Source: Blastomussa wellsi (taxonomy: Eukaryota > Cnidaria > Anthozoa > Scleractinia > Plerogyridae). From it: a stretch of DNA of 64,000 nucleotides. Each line of letters opens with the position of its first letter. The first letter of the stretch is position 1. Positions 21,166-32,500 of this stretch are shown here, piece after piece. The position numbers were made by a program, and so were the translations under genes. Under the pieces are notes generated by a model. The model did no database searches. It was not told the DNA's origin and saw nothing but the letters and a program-made list of their open reading frames with translations. The DNA is taken from positions 18,115,274 to 18,179,273 of the forward strand of contig OX393568.1 of NCBI GenBank assembly GCA_947652115.1. The letters run 5' to 3'.

Positions 21166-23127
21166 CTTCGATCCATTTTGTTTGTTTCTGATTTTCAAGG
21201 TTCATTAACTTTTACCGTAATTATGATTGACGGCAGCGAAAAACGCAATCGTTGGTTGGGTTTTGAACTTAGAGTTCGCATGTCATTGAAAACCGCAGTA
21301 ACAGCACCAAAAAGCGTTACCGTTGATTTGGGAGGCGTATTTTGCTTGTTGTTGAAAGGCGCGACAATCAATATTCCACTTCTAGTTGGATGAACCACGT
21401 TTAACTTAGCTGATTTAAAATTTCAATATTATAACCGCCACCTCTGTTGCTACTCCGCACAGAGGTTGGAATAAAATACCCCCTCCCCACCCCGCTTCCC
21501 CTTGTATATCCCTGAGGGCTTCAAAAAAAGCTTTTCTGGTAAGCGTTTCTAAGTTAGGCACCGTTAAATGGATTGGAAGTTGAATGTAAGACCATTTTTT
21601 TCACCAGGTCCTGTTTGTCAAGAACTTGCACCAGAAGACCACAGAGGCAGGCCTTGTGTCTCTCTTCATAAGATTTCAGGAGAAATTGGGGCCTAAAATC
21701 GCTTTTAGATTAATGAAAGGAAAGATGATTGGGCAAGCATTTGTAACAATGCCAGGTAAGTTTAATTTTGGCTATAATTAACTATCATGCATGCAACTTT
21801 AGAGAAACATTCGACACTCAGTAAGCGAGAGAAGGTAAATATAATTTGAATCAGAATCGACTGTGGAGCAGGACTGTACCTTTTATAAAGAAAGCTTATG
21901 ATCTTAATTGCCGTGCAAGTAAAAAATAATTGTACACAATGGTTTATCTAATTTGACTTGTCGTAAAAACCACCCGGGATGTTGGGAGAACGCTTAAAAA
22001 GCTTGTAAATCATGAGATTCAAGCTTTTCTCGTGTTTTAACAACATTCCACGTGGGTTTATAACCTCAAATAGATCCATAATGATAAAATGTTTGGTCTA
22101 TTAGCAAACGTAGTACAAAGAACGTGCTAATTACTTTTGCCGGACAATAAATTAAACAAACCTCTGCAACTTAAATGAACGATAGTTTTACCGTATCTGC
22201 AGAATAAGAGGTTTTTTGGCTTCATTGTTGAGTACAAAGGCGTATTTTTTTGACCTTGCTGTCAAGTGAACTTAATAGACTTATATGCCTAACAATTTTT
22301 AAACAAAGTTCAAGCAGTTATTCCAAAACAAAGCCACTTTTAACCTTGGTTAGTTGTAGTTTTTAACCTTGGTTGTAGTTTTAAACTTTTAAATCTTGGT
22401 GTAGTTTAAGTTTTTAGTTTTTATTACAGTCATTTTACATTGATAATTGTTAAGAGGACCCTCCTGAAAACAACTTTTAGTTGATTGCATACCTGCTATT
22501 CATTTGTTATGAACAAAAGGCGACGCGCAACAAGGAAATATTAAATTGCTGTTTTAAGTTTTAAGAAAAACCAAAAGACAATCAAAAAATATTTGCACTT
22601 GAAAGAGAATCGTTGGTTTTGACATTTTATTTCTGTGAAGTTATGCCTTTGTGACACCAATCCGTAAAATATAGCTCTGCTAAACAGAGCTGCATGAAAC
22701 ATCGGCATTAACTCATTGTGACATTATTTTTCCTTTTGTGCAAAACACATGAAACCAATTACCTAAAATGTTGACCTTTAAGTTATCAAAGTTTAGGCAT
22801 TGTTTAAGGTTTTTCTATACCCTTCAAGTTTTCTTTTGGTAGTCGTTTACTCCCTTTGCATATCAAAACGTAAGAACGAGAAAAGTTCTGAGTGTAAACC
22901 GGAGTAATTATGCTCAGTTTGTCTTATAACAAGAGTGATCCGAGGCGTATTTTTTTACTCAAGGCAATTTTTTTATGTTAGATATTGCAACAGCAACTGC
23001 CGCTCTGAATCTGGTAAATGGATATCTGTTCAGAGGGAAACCTGTCATTATTCAGTTTGGTAAACAAAGGCAGGATTTGTCCTACAAAAGCGAGGCGAAC
23101 ACGAATTCTCACGTATCAGACACGTAG
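14801..23127 (+). CDS. RBM41: RNA-binding motif protein 41 (six coding exons)
   Basis: A single-RRM protein related to the U11/U12-65K protein of the minor spliceosome, so a nuclear role in U12-type splicing is expected from the family. Coding exons, all with GT-AG junctions and matching phases: 14801-14934, 15513-15708, 18333-18555, 19786-20129, 21608-21755 and 22982-23127 (TAG), giving 396 aa against about 413 in human. Landmarks: NQLDTNV in exon 1; [19 protein letters not shown] and [13 protein letters not shown] in exon 2; a basic helical segment ([12 protein letters not shown]) in exon 3; [20 protein letters not shown] and YQPGEPNK in exon 4. The RRM follows: RNP2-like VLFVKNL opens exon 5, RNP1-like [12 protein letters not shown] closes it, and the beta-4 strand [10 protein letters not shown] is in exon 6. 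The EIPKFxxYxPGEPNK hinge just before the RRM is characteristic of RBM41. The ATG at 14801 was chosen because it aligns with the human start; the frame is open upstream. Large introns hold mobile elements, but none breaks an exon. Confidence 0.88.
15799..15967. mobile_element. Tc1/mariner-type MITE in RBM41 intron
   Basis: A 169-bp element with inverted ends CACCTTATTCCAAAATGGC and GCCATTTTGAAATAAGGTG, flanked by TA on each side. The interior is non-coding. It starts about 90 bp after an RBM41 donor site. Confidence 0.78.
16051..17735. repeat. Nested foldback cluster built on a TTCGGCACGGC word
   Basis: Inverted copies face each other at several scales. 16051-16157 pairs with 17629-17735 (about 105 bp). 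16959-17048 pairs with 17545-17634 (about 90 bp). Each outer copy is itself a hairpin (16051-16130 and 17656-17735) whose stem contains CGTCGCGCTACTGCCGTGC. Between 17230 and 17420 there are further TTCGGCACGGCA-type units. No open frame of note and no transposase were found. This looks like a foldback or MITE family that amplified in place inside an RBM41 intron. Confidence 0.75.
16158..16247 (+). mobile_element. Penelope-like element 3' end fragment
   Basis: Carries the same ordered words as 9694-9920: ACGAAGGGGTAACGCTC, AATCTCTTTACGGTGGC and a CAACCCAATTGATGAAACC end. Only the terminal ~90 bp is present. It sits directly at the edge of the foldback cluster. Confidence 0.7.
17873..17878 (-). 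terminator. Pol III-type T-run terminator for the tRNA-like gene
   Basis: On the minus strand six T residues begin four bases after the acceptor-stem end, where RNA polymerase III would stop. Confidence 0.6.
17883..17955 (-). tRNA. tRNA or tRNA-like gene, antisense in RBM41 intron
   Basis: The minus-strand sequence folds as a cloverleaf: a 7-bp acceptor stem (GGCTTCA with TGAAGCC), a D arm with the A-box-like TAGTTCAGTTGG, and a T arm with ACGGG-TTCGAAT-CCCGT (B box GGTTCGAATCC). A T6 terminator follows. The anticodon arm is irregular: 18 rather than 17 nt separate the D arm plus one base from the variable loop, and the stem has mismatches. The best loop reading CCGCTAT would give anticodon GCT (Ser), but this is not secure. 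No intron is visible. Promoter boxes and terminator are intact, so transcription is plausible; aminoacylation is doubtful. Confidence 0.7.
18871..19280 (+). mobile_element. tRNA-derived SINE in RBM41 intron
   Basis: The head (18872-18945) is tRNA-like, with an A-box word TTAGCTCAGTTGG and B-box word GGGTTCGAGTCC. A body of about 300 bp follows, then a tail of AAAGT repeats. AAAACGC-like words at both edges (about 18864-18870 and 19279-19285) may be the target duplication. The head-body-tail order is that of a SINE rather than a tRNA gene. Confidence 0.8.
20400..20985 (-). mobile_element. CR1-like LINE 3' fragment in RBM41 intron
   Basis: On the minus strand, frames from 20970 down to 20657 encode the C-terminal RT tail in two overlapping frames separated by a frameshift. 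The landmarks are [14 protein letters not shown] and [11 protein letters not shown], then [20 protein letters not shown] and [20 protein letters not shown]. The 3' UTR runs to about 20440 and ends in a (GAT)n-like tail (20399-20425). It is inserted opposite to RBM41 transcription. Confidence 0.78.
21024..21310. repeat. Inverted-repeat element with a third arm at 20275-20350
   Basis: 21024-21095 (ACTGTGGTTTTCAGAAACATG ... ACTGCCGTCAATCAT) is inverted relative to 21222-21310 (ATGATTGACGGCAGCG ... AAAACCGCAGTAAC). A related arm (CAACTAACGATTGCGT region) lies at about 20275-20350, on the other side of the LINE fragment, so the element was probably split or duplicated by that insertion. Confidence 0.55.
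21966..22062. repeat. Short foldback MITE
   Basis: Ends AAACCACCCGGGATGTTG and CAACATTCCACGTGGGTTT are inverted. The arms include GAGAACGC and an AAGCTT-centred core. A partial related copy is found inverted at about 53987-54050 (GATGTTGGGAGAAC and AAGCTTGTAAATC words). Confidence 0.6.
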
Positions 23128-23218
23128 CTGAGGGTAAGTTGAATTTTCTCTTCCCATCGGAAATATTTAAGCCTTAAATATATATCAGGAGTGAATTATG
23201 TCCTATGCTTTACGTTAA

Positions 23219-23224
23219 AATAAA
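23219..23224 (+). promoter_or_regulatory. Candidate polyadenylation signal of RBM41
   Basis: AATAAA lies 92 nt after the RBM41 stop codon and is the first canonical hexamer downstream. Confidence 0.5.
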
Positions 23225-23229
23225 ATTCC

Positions 23230-25740
23230 CATTGGGAAAAGAGTTGTGCTCGGTTTTGACTTGCACAGATTCTTTGAATTAAATCATAGGTTCAGCCCGG
23301 CGTGATTTCGCCCAGTCATTGGACGTTGCCTTAACAAGTGACCAGTTGCGCAATATCTATTCGTTATTCCGGAGTCCCGCCTCTGCATCTTGGTCTGTGG
23401 ACCCGTTGACAAAACAAAAAATAACTACATGTCCGTTGTTAGGAGGTGGCAATTTTGCGGGGATCGAGTAAAGGAAATTCAAATCCTTGATGAGTTCCAA
23501 ACAAGCACAGGCAACATGCTATTGGTTGAAAAGCTAATACGCGAGACGATATTTCCGGAATTTTCTCAATACGACAAAAAAGGTTAAGTACCATTTCACC
23601 CGTGTTAAGTATAGTCTTCTCTGGAGAACACACCTCTTTGTTCACGCTTCCTAAGTGATACTTTTGCGATCTTTCCTGATCTGAATTCGGTGCGATCGTT
23701 CTTTGTTCATCCTTGTTTAAATGCCTTCCTGTTCTTCGACGTTTTTTCATCGAGTCTTGAAAATTAAACACCTCTCATAAGTAGCTTTACAGATTTATGT
23801 AATGAAATTGATATGAGACTAAGAGGTCATGACATTTTAAAGCGTTTATCTTGGGCATGTATTCTCGAAGCCTCGTATTAAAATTAGTCTTTTTCTTCCG
23901 ATAATTTCACCAAATGTACACCATTTTCCTACATAACGCGCTGAAACGGGAAACTCCCTCGGCGAACGAGGTAGACTATGATTTAATTCATATTTCCTCT
24001 CTCTGCACTTTTAAGGATGTGGATATTGTGTCCTAAATTTAATTTACAATTTCACATGGGGTATCGTTAGAAATATCAGATTAAGTTTCGTCTGGCACAT
24101 CGTAAGGTAGTTTTCATTAGGTTTGGCTGCAAGAGGCGTGGGCGATATAGGAAATTCTTAGACAGAATTGTATACCGAAAATGAACATCTCACAAGCGAA
24201 GCGCTAACGTTTCGAAGTCGCGTGGTACTTACGGCGCTCGAACGCAAGCTTTGTTTTACAAAGCGAGAGGATCACCACGTGAATAAGCGCGTCAAATTGA
24301 GGCCAATAATTAAAACAAGGTGAATGTTTGTCCATAACAGAGAAACAGAATTCTCGATCAATTTTGCCTGTAAATGCACAACACGAGATTAAGATTGCGT
24401 TCGAACGCAACAATTGATATCCAAGATCTATTCGTGAAAGTTGGGTCTTGATTGGATTTTAATTCAGTGATTACATATTTTATTCCTAAGTTTTGCTCTT
24501 CATTCGTAAATTGTCTAAAAAACTCCCAACCGCTTGTTTTCATTCCACTGCATTTCTGCAGTATTGTCTACACGAAAGTTAAAGTATTAGTGGGTTAACG
24601 TGTCATTTCTCTTATTTTCCGGCTATGAAATGATTTTTGAAGTCATTTATGGAGATGTTTCCGCGATTAGGCAGTTATTATTCTTCTGACGTCAACCAAA
24701 GTGTAAAATCTCATAAAGTTAAAATTCTTCAGCAACACAGTTATTTTTAACGTGTTCTTGATATTAGTTTTTTTTATCTTCGTGCAACATTTCATGCTTA
24801 ATTATTCTATACTTTTTCATTCTTTACATTGTTTTATATTTAAATGCGTTCTAACCGCCTCACTAAATTGCCCCGGCAATAAGTTAATTTAAGTGTTTGA
24901 AAGGAACAAGAAAGAGGGAGAGAAAGGTAGAAAGTACTCTCTATGAAAAAGCTGTGATAGTATTTCTATTTATCTCTGCTATTTATTTTTTTTTTTTGTA
25001 TTTTAATATTGATGTACGTTAGCGAACTTTTGTTTAGTTATGTAATTGTTGTAAGTAGTGGCTGTGTTGTTGTATGTATTGTAAGTTTTTATTGGTGTTG
25101 ACATTAAAAATGAGAATGCTAAAAAATGTATGCATGTATGTATTTTATAATCGTACTGCAGCGGTCAAGTTAGTAAAGTTTCTGTGATTTATTTTAGTTG
25201 GAAGGAAAGATGAACGTTTGAACTCCAAAATAGTATAAATTACGTCGAGAAATACTACAAGTGCGAAGCTCAACAACAAAAGTTTGGTAAGAGATGTTGC
25301 CATACGGAACTGATGTTGTTTTCCTTCTTTAAGGAAGAAAGTTGACATGGCAAAACCGCTAAAAAAACATGTTATAGCAAAAACTGAATTGTGACTTCAG
25401 TAATTTATGTTATTAGCTCACATGATCGATTCCAGATTTAAAACAGGAACTCGTCGACACATTTTTGAACAATTCCCGAAAGAATTTGTGTGGCTAAAAT
25501 AGAAGCTAAAACAGAAGATATTAGTTGTCTCATCAAGATCTTTGACCAGCTGACACGACACCGAGACAGGAAGAAATTGCCGCCAAGAATTCTATGTTAA
25601 CTTTGAGGATAACGTTTGCCTGGCTAGCGCTCGAAGAAAATTTTGTTTCCTCTTTTTTAACCAAACGTTTAGACTTTTCAATTCAGTTCTGGCCTGTTAT
25701 TTTGGTTGAAAATGAAAAATACTCTGACAGACTTTCTAAC
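23230..25740. other. Long stretch without a recognised gene
   Basis: AT-rich, with scattered frames of 60-110 codons and no recognisable domain. 24985-25145 resembles a retroelement 3' end (TTGTAAGT-rich, ending in a TATG-rich tail). A small membrane-anchor-like frame at 25145-25303 is listed separately. Confidence 0.4.
25145..25303 (-). CDS. Candidate small membrane-anchor peptide or first exon
   Basis: From the ATG at 25303 the minus-strand frame encodes 52 residues. A short polar start (MATSLTK) is followed by a hydrophobic segment (LLLLSFALVVFLDVIYTIL), then a basic stem and two NxT sequons (NFT, NLT). This is the outline of a type II membrane anchor, as in the first exon of Golgi enzymes. 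Near its end a GCA|GTACGA word could serve as a splice donor, but no matching downstream exon was identified on the minus strand. It may be chance. Confidence 0.2.
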   Translation of the reverse strand: MATSLTKLLLLSFALVVFLDVIYTILEFKRSSFLPTKINHRNFTNLTAAVRL

Positions 25741-25781
25741 AATAGCAATAACAACAACAACAACAACAACAATAACAGCAA

Positions 25782-25816
<35 letters not shown>

Positions 25817-25995
25817 GCAGCAGCAACAACAACGGCAACAGCAACAAAAACAGCAACAGTAACAACAACAGCAACAACAACAACGGTAACAGCAACAAAA
25901 ACAGCAACAGCAACAACAACAGCAAAAACAACAACAACAATAAGAACAACAACAACAACAGTATCAATAACAACAACAGCAACAACAACAACAAT

Positions 25996-26037
<42 letters not shown>

Positions 26038-26231
26038 GGCAACAGCAACAAAAACAGCAACAGCAACAACAACAGCAACAACAGCAAAAACAACAACAAC
26101 AATAAGAACAACAACAACAACAGTATCAATAACAACAACAAAACTAAAACAGCAACAACAACAACAATAACAACAACAGCAACAACAACGACAACAACAA
26201 CAATAACAGCAGCAACAACAACAACAACACG
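25741..26231. repeat. CAA/CAG trinucleotide microsatellite
   Basis: About 490 bp of interrupted AAC/AGC triplets with occasional ATA and GGC units. Long Asn-rich, Thr-rich and (antisense) Leu-rich frames run through all phases, as expected of the repeat rather than of a protein. A duplicated sub-block can be seen: the AACGGCAACAGCAAC context recurs at about 25831 and 26036. Confidence 0.9.
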
Positions 26232-26361
26232 CTTTGCAAGTTCCAAAATTCTAATTTGGAACAAAAATATATTTTTATCTTCTATCTTCTCTATCTTAAG
26301 TGACTCAAATCTACCTCACAAATAAGTTAATAAATTGCAAAACTGTTAGGCTTGTTAAATT

Positions 26362-26532
26362 CTCTGCTTGCACAATACCATAATACACCGCTTCTACCCC
26401 CCAAAAAATTTGCATAGGCATTGTTTTAGATTTCCCTTGGGACATCTTCATGTCCCAGGAGAAATTGCAGACAATGATTATGCAAAATTTTGGGGGGTAA
26501 AAGAGGTGTATTGGGATTTGTGCAAGTAGAGA
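26362..26532. mobile_element. Hairpin MITE, copy 1
   Basis: A near-perfect foldback of about 170 bp. CTCTGCTTGCACAATACC at the left faces its complement at the right, with CCCCCCAAAAAATTTGCAT and ATGCAAAATTTTGGGGGG nearer the centre. The same family, with a variant stem, is at 36297-36470. Confidence 0.7.
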
Positions 26533-29500
26533 ATATCTTTTTTTCGTCTCTGGGAAGTGATTAACATGTATTGTGCTCTGCTATGAATATTTATTCTTCT
26601 CTCATTTCCTGCGTGCCTACTCACTTTTTAATAACTTTTCCTCGTTTTCCCATGCAGTGTTATCAGCGATTAAACTTTGGATTAAGTCTTTAAATCTTCT
26701 TTTCATTAAATCTTATTTCCTGTATTCTCGCACTTTCATCTTATCTGAAGCCTGTTAATATAATTTACTCTCACACCTGTCTTTTTTATCGAAGTATTAA
26801 ATAAGTCACATTACGAGATGATTTTGTTGACGTTGTCGACGCCTTACCCCTTTAAGCCACAATACCAACTTACAAATTCTCCTTACTTTTGTCCATACTC
26901 TTCTTGTATTTCTGATTTGGAGAATTTATCTGCGAAAAGCTAATTTTATTGTAACTTTTATACACCTGATAGTGATAATTATACACAAAAATTAGATGCG
27001 CACTTTTAGAAGCCCATCCTTTTCATAAAGAACGCTCACAACTTCAGTTGCAAAAGCCGCAACATTCACTAAGTTCTTTTGATACATACACACACATATA
27101 TACTTCGTTTGACATAGCAGGTTAAAATAAGGCAACTTACAAAGCTAATATGAACCTGTTACTATTAAAAATGAACAATCGAAAAATATACAGCTACCCA
27201 ACTCAATAAAAAAAAAATAAAATAGGTATCTTTGTCTTTCGAAAAAGAGAACTTACTAACAGTTCGCATTTTTTCTTTGTCAATTTCAATTAATAGAGCC
27301 TGGTTTTCTCAAATGACACAAGCGTGTGTGCAGGCACGTAACATGTAGCTACATGTGCAAGCACATGCCAAAACAAAGCCCGAGAACCAGCGCAAGCTAG
27401 GGGATTGAAATGTTCAGGTTAGTCCTGGAGTACGTCGCTTGTGTAAACCGGACATAAAGGGCATGTTGACGAACTTTGCGTCGCCCAACCTGGCGCGTGT
27501 GGTTGTTTATTTTCGCTTCAAATTTTCGCCCCCTCTACGATAAACCACACTACTCGAAGGTATTTATAAGGTAGAACACTCCAAATAAGCAGATCTGCTA
27601 TTCCCGTGCCTTATGTATCGTTGAGTGGCTCAGCGCTACACTCGAGAGAAGAAGGCAATGGACGAGGAGTGAATTGAACGTGATGTAGCTATGCACATGA
27701 TTTCTTCCAAAGTTCAACGGTTAGCGCTTATCAGAAAGGAATTCAGTCTTTTTTTTTGGGACAGATCTTACGTCTCCGGCTTACAGTGGAATGAAGCTCA
27801 CTGTCTTTTTCCAATTCCGTCGCGTTTTATTTAGATTTTTATCAGCTAAAGCAGCTGATTCTACAGCTGGGATTTTGCAGCTTTAGCTAACGCGAATGAC
27901 TTTGCGCACGCACGAAACCCGGCTTACCTCGCCCGCTCCCGCTCCGCCCCCGTTGTGATTAATTAAGATTTCAAAAGTACAAATCTGTTTTCGTCGAGTC
28001 ATGCTAGCTGGCATAATTTTGACATAAGCGTGGATGATTTAGAAGAGATGGCGTTATTGACAACCTCTCTCGCCTTCTCTTTGAGGCTAAGGACTCCAAT
28101 ATTCTGTCCTCAAAAGAGATTATACCCAAGACCCTGGTCAATTCTCATCCATTGGGCAGAAAGTTGAAATGTTTGTCATGCGCACGCGCCTCGCTTCGAT
28201 GACAGAACACTTGGAATATGAGGCAAGTGCGTCGACAGATTTGCTGCTCCTCCATCTTATGGCGTAACGTTGCATTATTCTGGCGACAGCCGTGGGTGTT
28301 TTGGTCGGTAGGGCTGGTGTGAAGGCAAAATGATTGATCATATTCTAAGGCTCTGAAAATTTAATCTTTTGCTTTATGATTCAAATCAAAGTTTTTTAGT
28401 CGTATTTTGTGTAAAGCTCTATTTTCTGTTAGAGACACGTCTCTGGTTTGGTCATCAAGTGGCGCATGTGATATTTACATACATGTAAAAATTTAGTTGT
28501 GCTCTTGCTCTAAAAAAAATAAAATGTCTCTTATCTCATATTGCGATCGTAAGTTAATAGGATTAAGCTCTAAGCTGTTGTCTGCTTATCTATGTATCAT
28601 GCCACATCCACTGACACTGAATTACATTGCGATTGACCTAAAAATACCAGATAGAAATATAATATTTTGCTTTCAAATATATTGTAATTAGCCGAAGGTT
28701 GCGGTAGCTATTATCACTTTTCAGCACAAGTCGACATGAAAACTGCAAATTTTGGACTTACCGTGTATTGTCCTGCTATCAGACGAGATAGTCTAAAAAC
28801 ATTCCTCAAGATGAATACAAATCAATTTATGTCACAGCATGATAACCAATTCGTGTGATTTATGACCTCATATCTTTGGCGCGGGCTACCACCTAGAGGA
28901 CACAAACAAAAGAAATTAATAAACAGGCCGTTTAATTTTTTTAGGCCTCGCTACCAAGCTGAATTTTAAAATAGCGAAAGCGGCCTATTGCTCGCGACAG
29001 TGTAAAACAACACATTTTGTTGGTGACGGCCAAGAATGTCAAACATTGACCTTTACACACCAGATCTGGTAGAAGCTTCGCGCCCAATCGAGACATCCTC
29101 TCTTTAGTGACGATCTGCTGTTGCAGTTTAATAGGGTTTGATAAGTTGTTAACTTTGCGGGGGAAGTTTATGTTGCGTCACGGCACGGCTGTTCCGCAGG
29201 AAATGCGTTTCGTCGTGGTTTCGTTTATAAACCAAGGTGTTAGTGGTTTTGATTGTGCGATATAGACAAACACAAGCGGTCGCCGGAGGTTAATTTTTTG
29301 GCTCGTGAACTGAGCACATCACAACAATAGCGATCTAGTGACAGAGGACTCAACGGATTGTGTAGCGGAATTAACTGTATCAAGAAGGACGAAAGATTAA
29401 GGTATGACCCTGTGGTGTTAGCTCTTTGTTCATGCATTGTTCTACCCTGTCTAGTGATATCAATGCATATGGTTTCGAATATGGTTGGTGAGGATATTTT

Positions 29501-32500
29501 ATTGCGAATAAATTCTTTGCCGGGGTTTGGCATCCCGTTTTCAAACGGCAAAGGAAACTTCGCCATTTTGTGAAATACATAGTAATTACTTTACAGGACG
29601 GCACTGAAAACTAATTTTAGTATTCTCCGTATATGTAAAGGAAAATGGTAACAAGGCATATATTTTTCAATGTGCGATAAAGATCTTCATGAACAAAGTA
29701 CTTGGTATTGATACTGTACAGTTTTTTCATATTACATCCGACAACTTTGCTGTTGGATCATAGTGGAGGCCCCTTTAATGGTTGAGTAAATCTCGGATTT
29801 GCGTGTTATTGGGAGAATGCGTGATGATGAAAATAATCAGCTAAGACAAAATAATAGCGTCAATTTTGGTACGCAGCCCTCTGTATTAAATGTTATGTTT
29901 CCATTGGTCTGATTTTGTTGACTGAACTCAGTACTTATTAGGCATGACTTGTACGTACTGCAAGGGCTTCATACTTCTGCTGATTGCCAACAGACACCAA
30001 TTTACGAAGCTCAGTGGTCCGTAGCCTTCATCTTCAATCCATGTGTATAGAGAAGGGCATTTTGTAAGTGTAAACTGTAATTTGTTGATGCCTTCACAGT
30101 TGAAACCTTCATCTTTCCGATCTTGGAAACATCACCGTGTTTCCCTTATTTCGGAGATTGGAAGTGCAAAAAGGCAATGTTCTTTCGCTGAAGATTTTTT
30201 TTTTATGATCACCAGTTTGCTTAACGACAGGAGTACCCCAAAGAGTGTGGATTGTTGGTGAAGATCGAGAAGTATGAGATTTCGGATAGCATTAGGCAGA
30301 CATCTCTATTGTAAGATTTTAGATTAGCTCGTCCTCTTTTCCATATGCTAAGTAAGCGACATTACGTTCTCTTGTTGTGGTGTTCGCTGAACCTTTCTGG
30401 AGACCTATACAAGTTTTATTCCACTCGTTCTATCGACAGCAATTCAATTAACCTTGTGGCGCATCAATACAAACTGTTTTTAACTCTTTCTTCGAGTTTT
30501 GCCCTGGTATGCTCCTTTTGCTTCCCGCAAGTTCTAAAATTTCCTGAATTGCGGCAGCAAAGGTTGTATTGTCCTGTCTTGCTTGACCAACCGAGTGAGC
30601 GTCTTTCACAATCTGGCTCCAGCGTGTTTTTCAACGGAAAGAAAATTTCGAGCGGAAAAAAGGATGCCCGAGTTATGAGCGAGAGAAGATTTAATTGCCG
30701 CCTTGAATTTTTATATCGGCAGGGCGCTTTCAAGTTTACAACATGAGAAATCATTTTAGCAGAGAATCAAAATAAACCATTTTGCGGCACACTCAAATGT
30801 GGTTGAAATTTTGTTTACCCTGGGTCATTTTGTCAAGATGATTTCATACCACTCAAATACAATTGAGGAACTCATAGAATGCATTCGTAACTTAAATTAA
30901 AGCAAGCGTGCATGATATGATTGATGTATTAATTATTAAAACGTTTGCGAAGGAACGAATGCGAGCAATGACAATTTTTATGGTATTGATTTTTATCGTG
31001 TGGAATTTTAGAGGTGTCCAAACTGACGAGACTTGTGGAATTTCCCTCTGTCACATGCCATGGTGATCCGTGTTTTCCCATGCCGACTGATTTCTGCTTC
31101 AAGTGGAATGCACTGCGCCTTGTCAAGTTAGGATTTCCTTTCCTGTCGTCAAACGTTTGTGACAGACCCCAATAGGAAATTAGAAGGCGTCATGGAGGTA
31201 TTTAAAATCGATCAATTGTTGCACAGAACAGAAATCATGCGAAAAGAGGTTAAAGATTCCAGGATTTGAGCGATGATACTGCGGTTGTGAATGATTGTTT
31301 ATGTGACTCCCAAAAATGAAGTGGATTTAGCTAGCCGCGATTTAAGATCATTATAACTGCGTAAAGATTTGTAAAGGAATTACCAGAATTAGTTTTCAAA
31401 AGATGTTTGATTCATCCTATAGAATCTCTTCCGACGTTCTAACACATTGTTCCATTGTTCAACGTTCTCATATCTTATATATTTGAAAGTCGATGTTTGT
31501 GACGATAGTGGTCCCTTTACTTCGTCCAAAATTGTCTAGCTTCCGTGTATAATCAGTAAAGTATTCTGTTCTCGAAAGATACGACCATTCAAGACTTTGA
31601 CCTTGGGAAATTGTTACCCGTCAGGTGAAGGAGGAACATTAATTACTATGACGGTGACAGAACACTTGGAATATAGGGCAAGTGTACCGACAGATTTGCT
31701 TGCCCTGTGTGGTTCAGGGGTAAATATGTCAGCTGAAATAGCCCTTATGGTTACCATCTTGTAAACTTGAAAGTGTCTGTCAGCAAATCGCAGATGTGGG
31801 GAAAATTAACACTGTCTGATAATTCAACTAAACTGTGCGCAAAAGCTTGAGCGAGGCATCGAATAACAGCTGAAACTTCAAGACTATATAAAGAGCGTTT
31901 TACTTAACATTGCAATTATTTTGGTTCGGGTGTCCCCTGCAGTACATTGAGAGTTTTCGTCTGGGACTTGCTACCTTCAATTGCTTTGATCCATGCTCAT
32001 TTGTGCGTCGTTGTGGTGTCTATCGGTGGCATATGTATAACTACTTTTGTTCCTTTATGCGAAAGTGTCGGTATTAAATAAAATTAATATGCCCAGATTT
32101 CCTCGTATCAATAACGTGTAGTGTTGGCACATGGTGTAGGATGGCCCATTAAAACACCAACTTTGGTCGATGATACCCTTGCTGGGCCGTTGATGGAAAC
32201 TCTCCAACTGGAGATCATTGGTGGAAATTGTTAGGATTGGTGGAGTTATTTTTAAGCTGTCGTGTTTTGCGTTTATAATTATTGTTCTCTATCCAATTCT
32301 GTATGATACATTGTGTATGTTGACATTCATTTAGGATCTTGGATATCTTCTACTTATAACATGCCTCCCGGGTTGACTCCACATGATAGGAAAAGGGGCG
32401 ATTCCGCCCCTAAAGGGTGCTTTTTAGGGGAATTTAGGCTTCCGTATAGAAGGGACCAAATCTAGAATTATAATTACGAATACGTGAATAGCCTGTTAAT

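Noticed and set aside
22340..22440. Repeated TTAACCTTGG/TTGTAGTTTT words
   Set aside because: Low-complexity, irregular spacing and too short to call a repeat family.
25594..26325. 243-codon Asn-rich frame and its antisense Leu-rich frame
   Set aside because: Produced by the CAA/CAG microsatellite; flanking codons show no domain and other phases are equally open.
30345..30746. 133-codon frame in the 8-kb empty region
   Set aside because: No domain, no signal or membrane pattern, and an overlapping antisense frame of similar length; likely chance.
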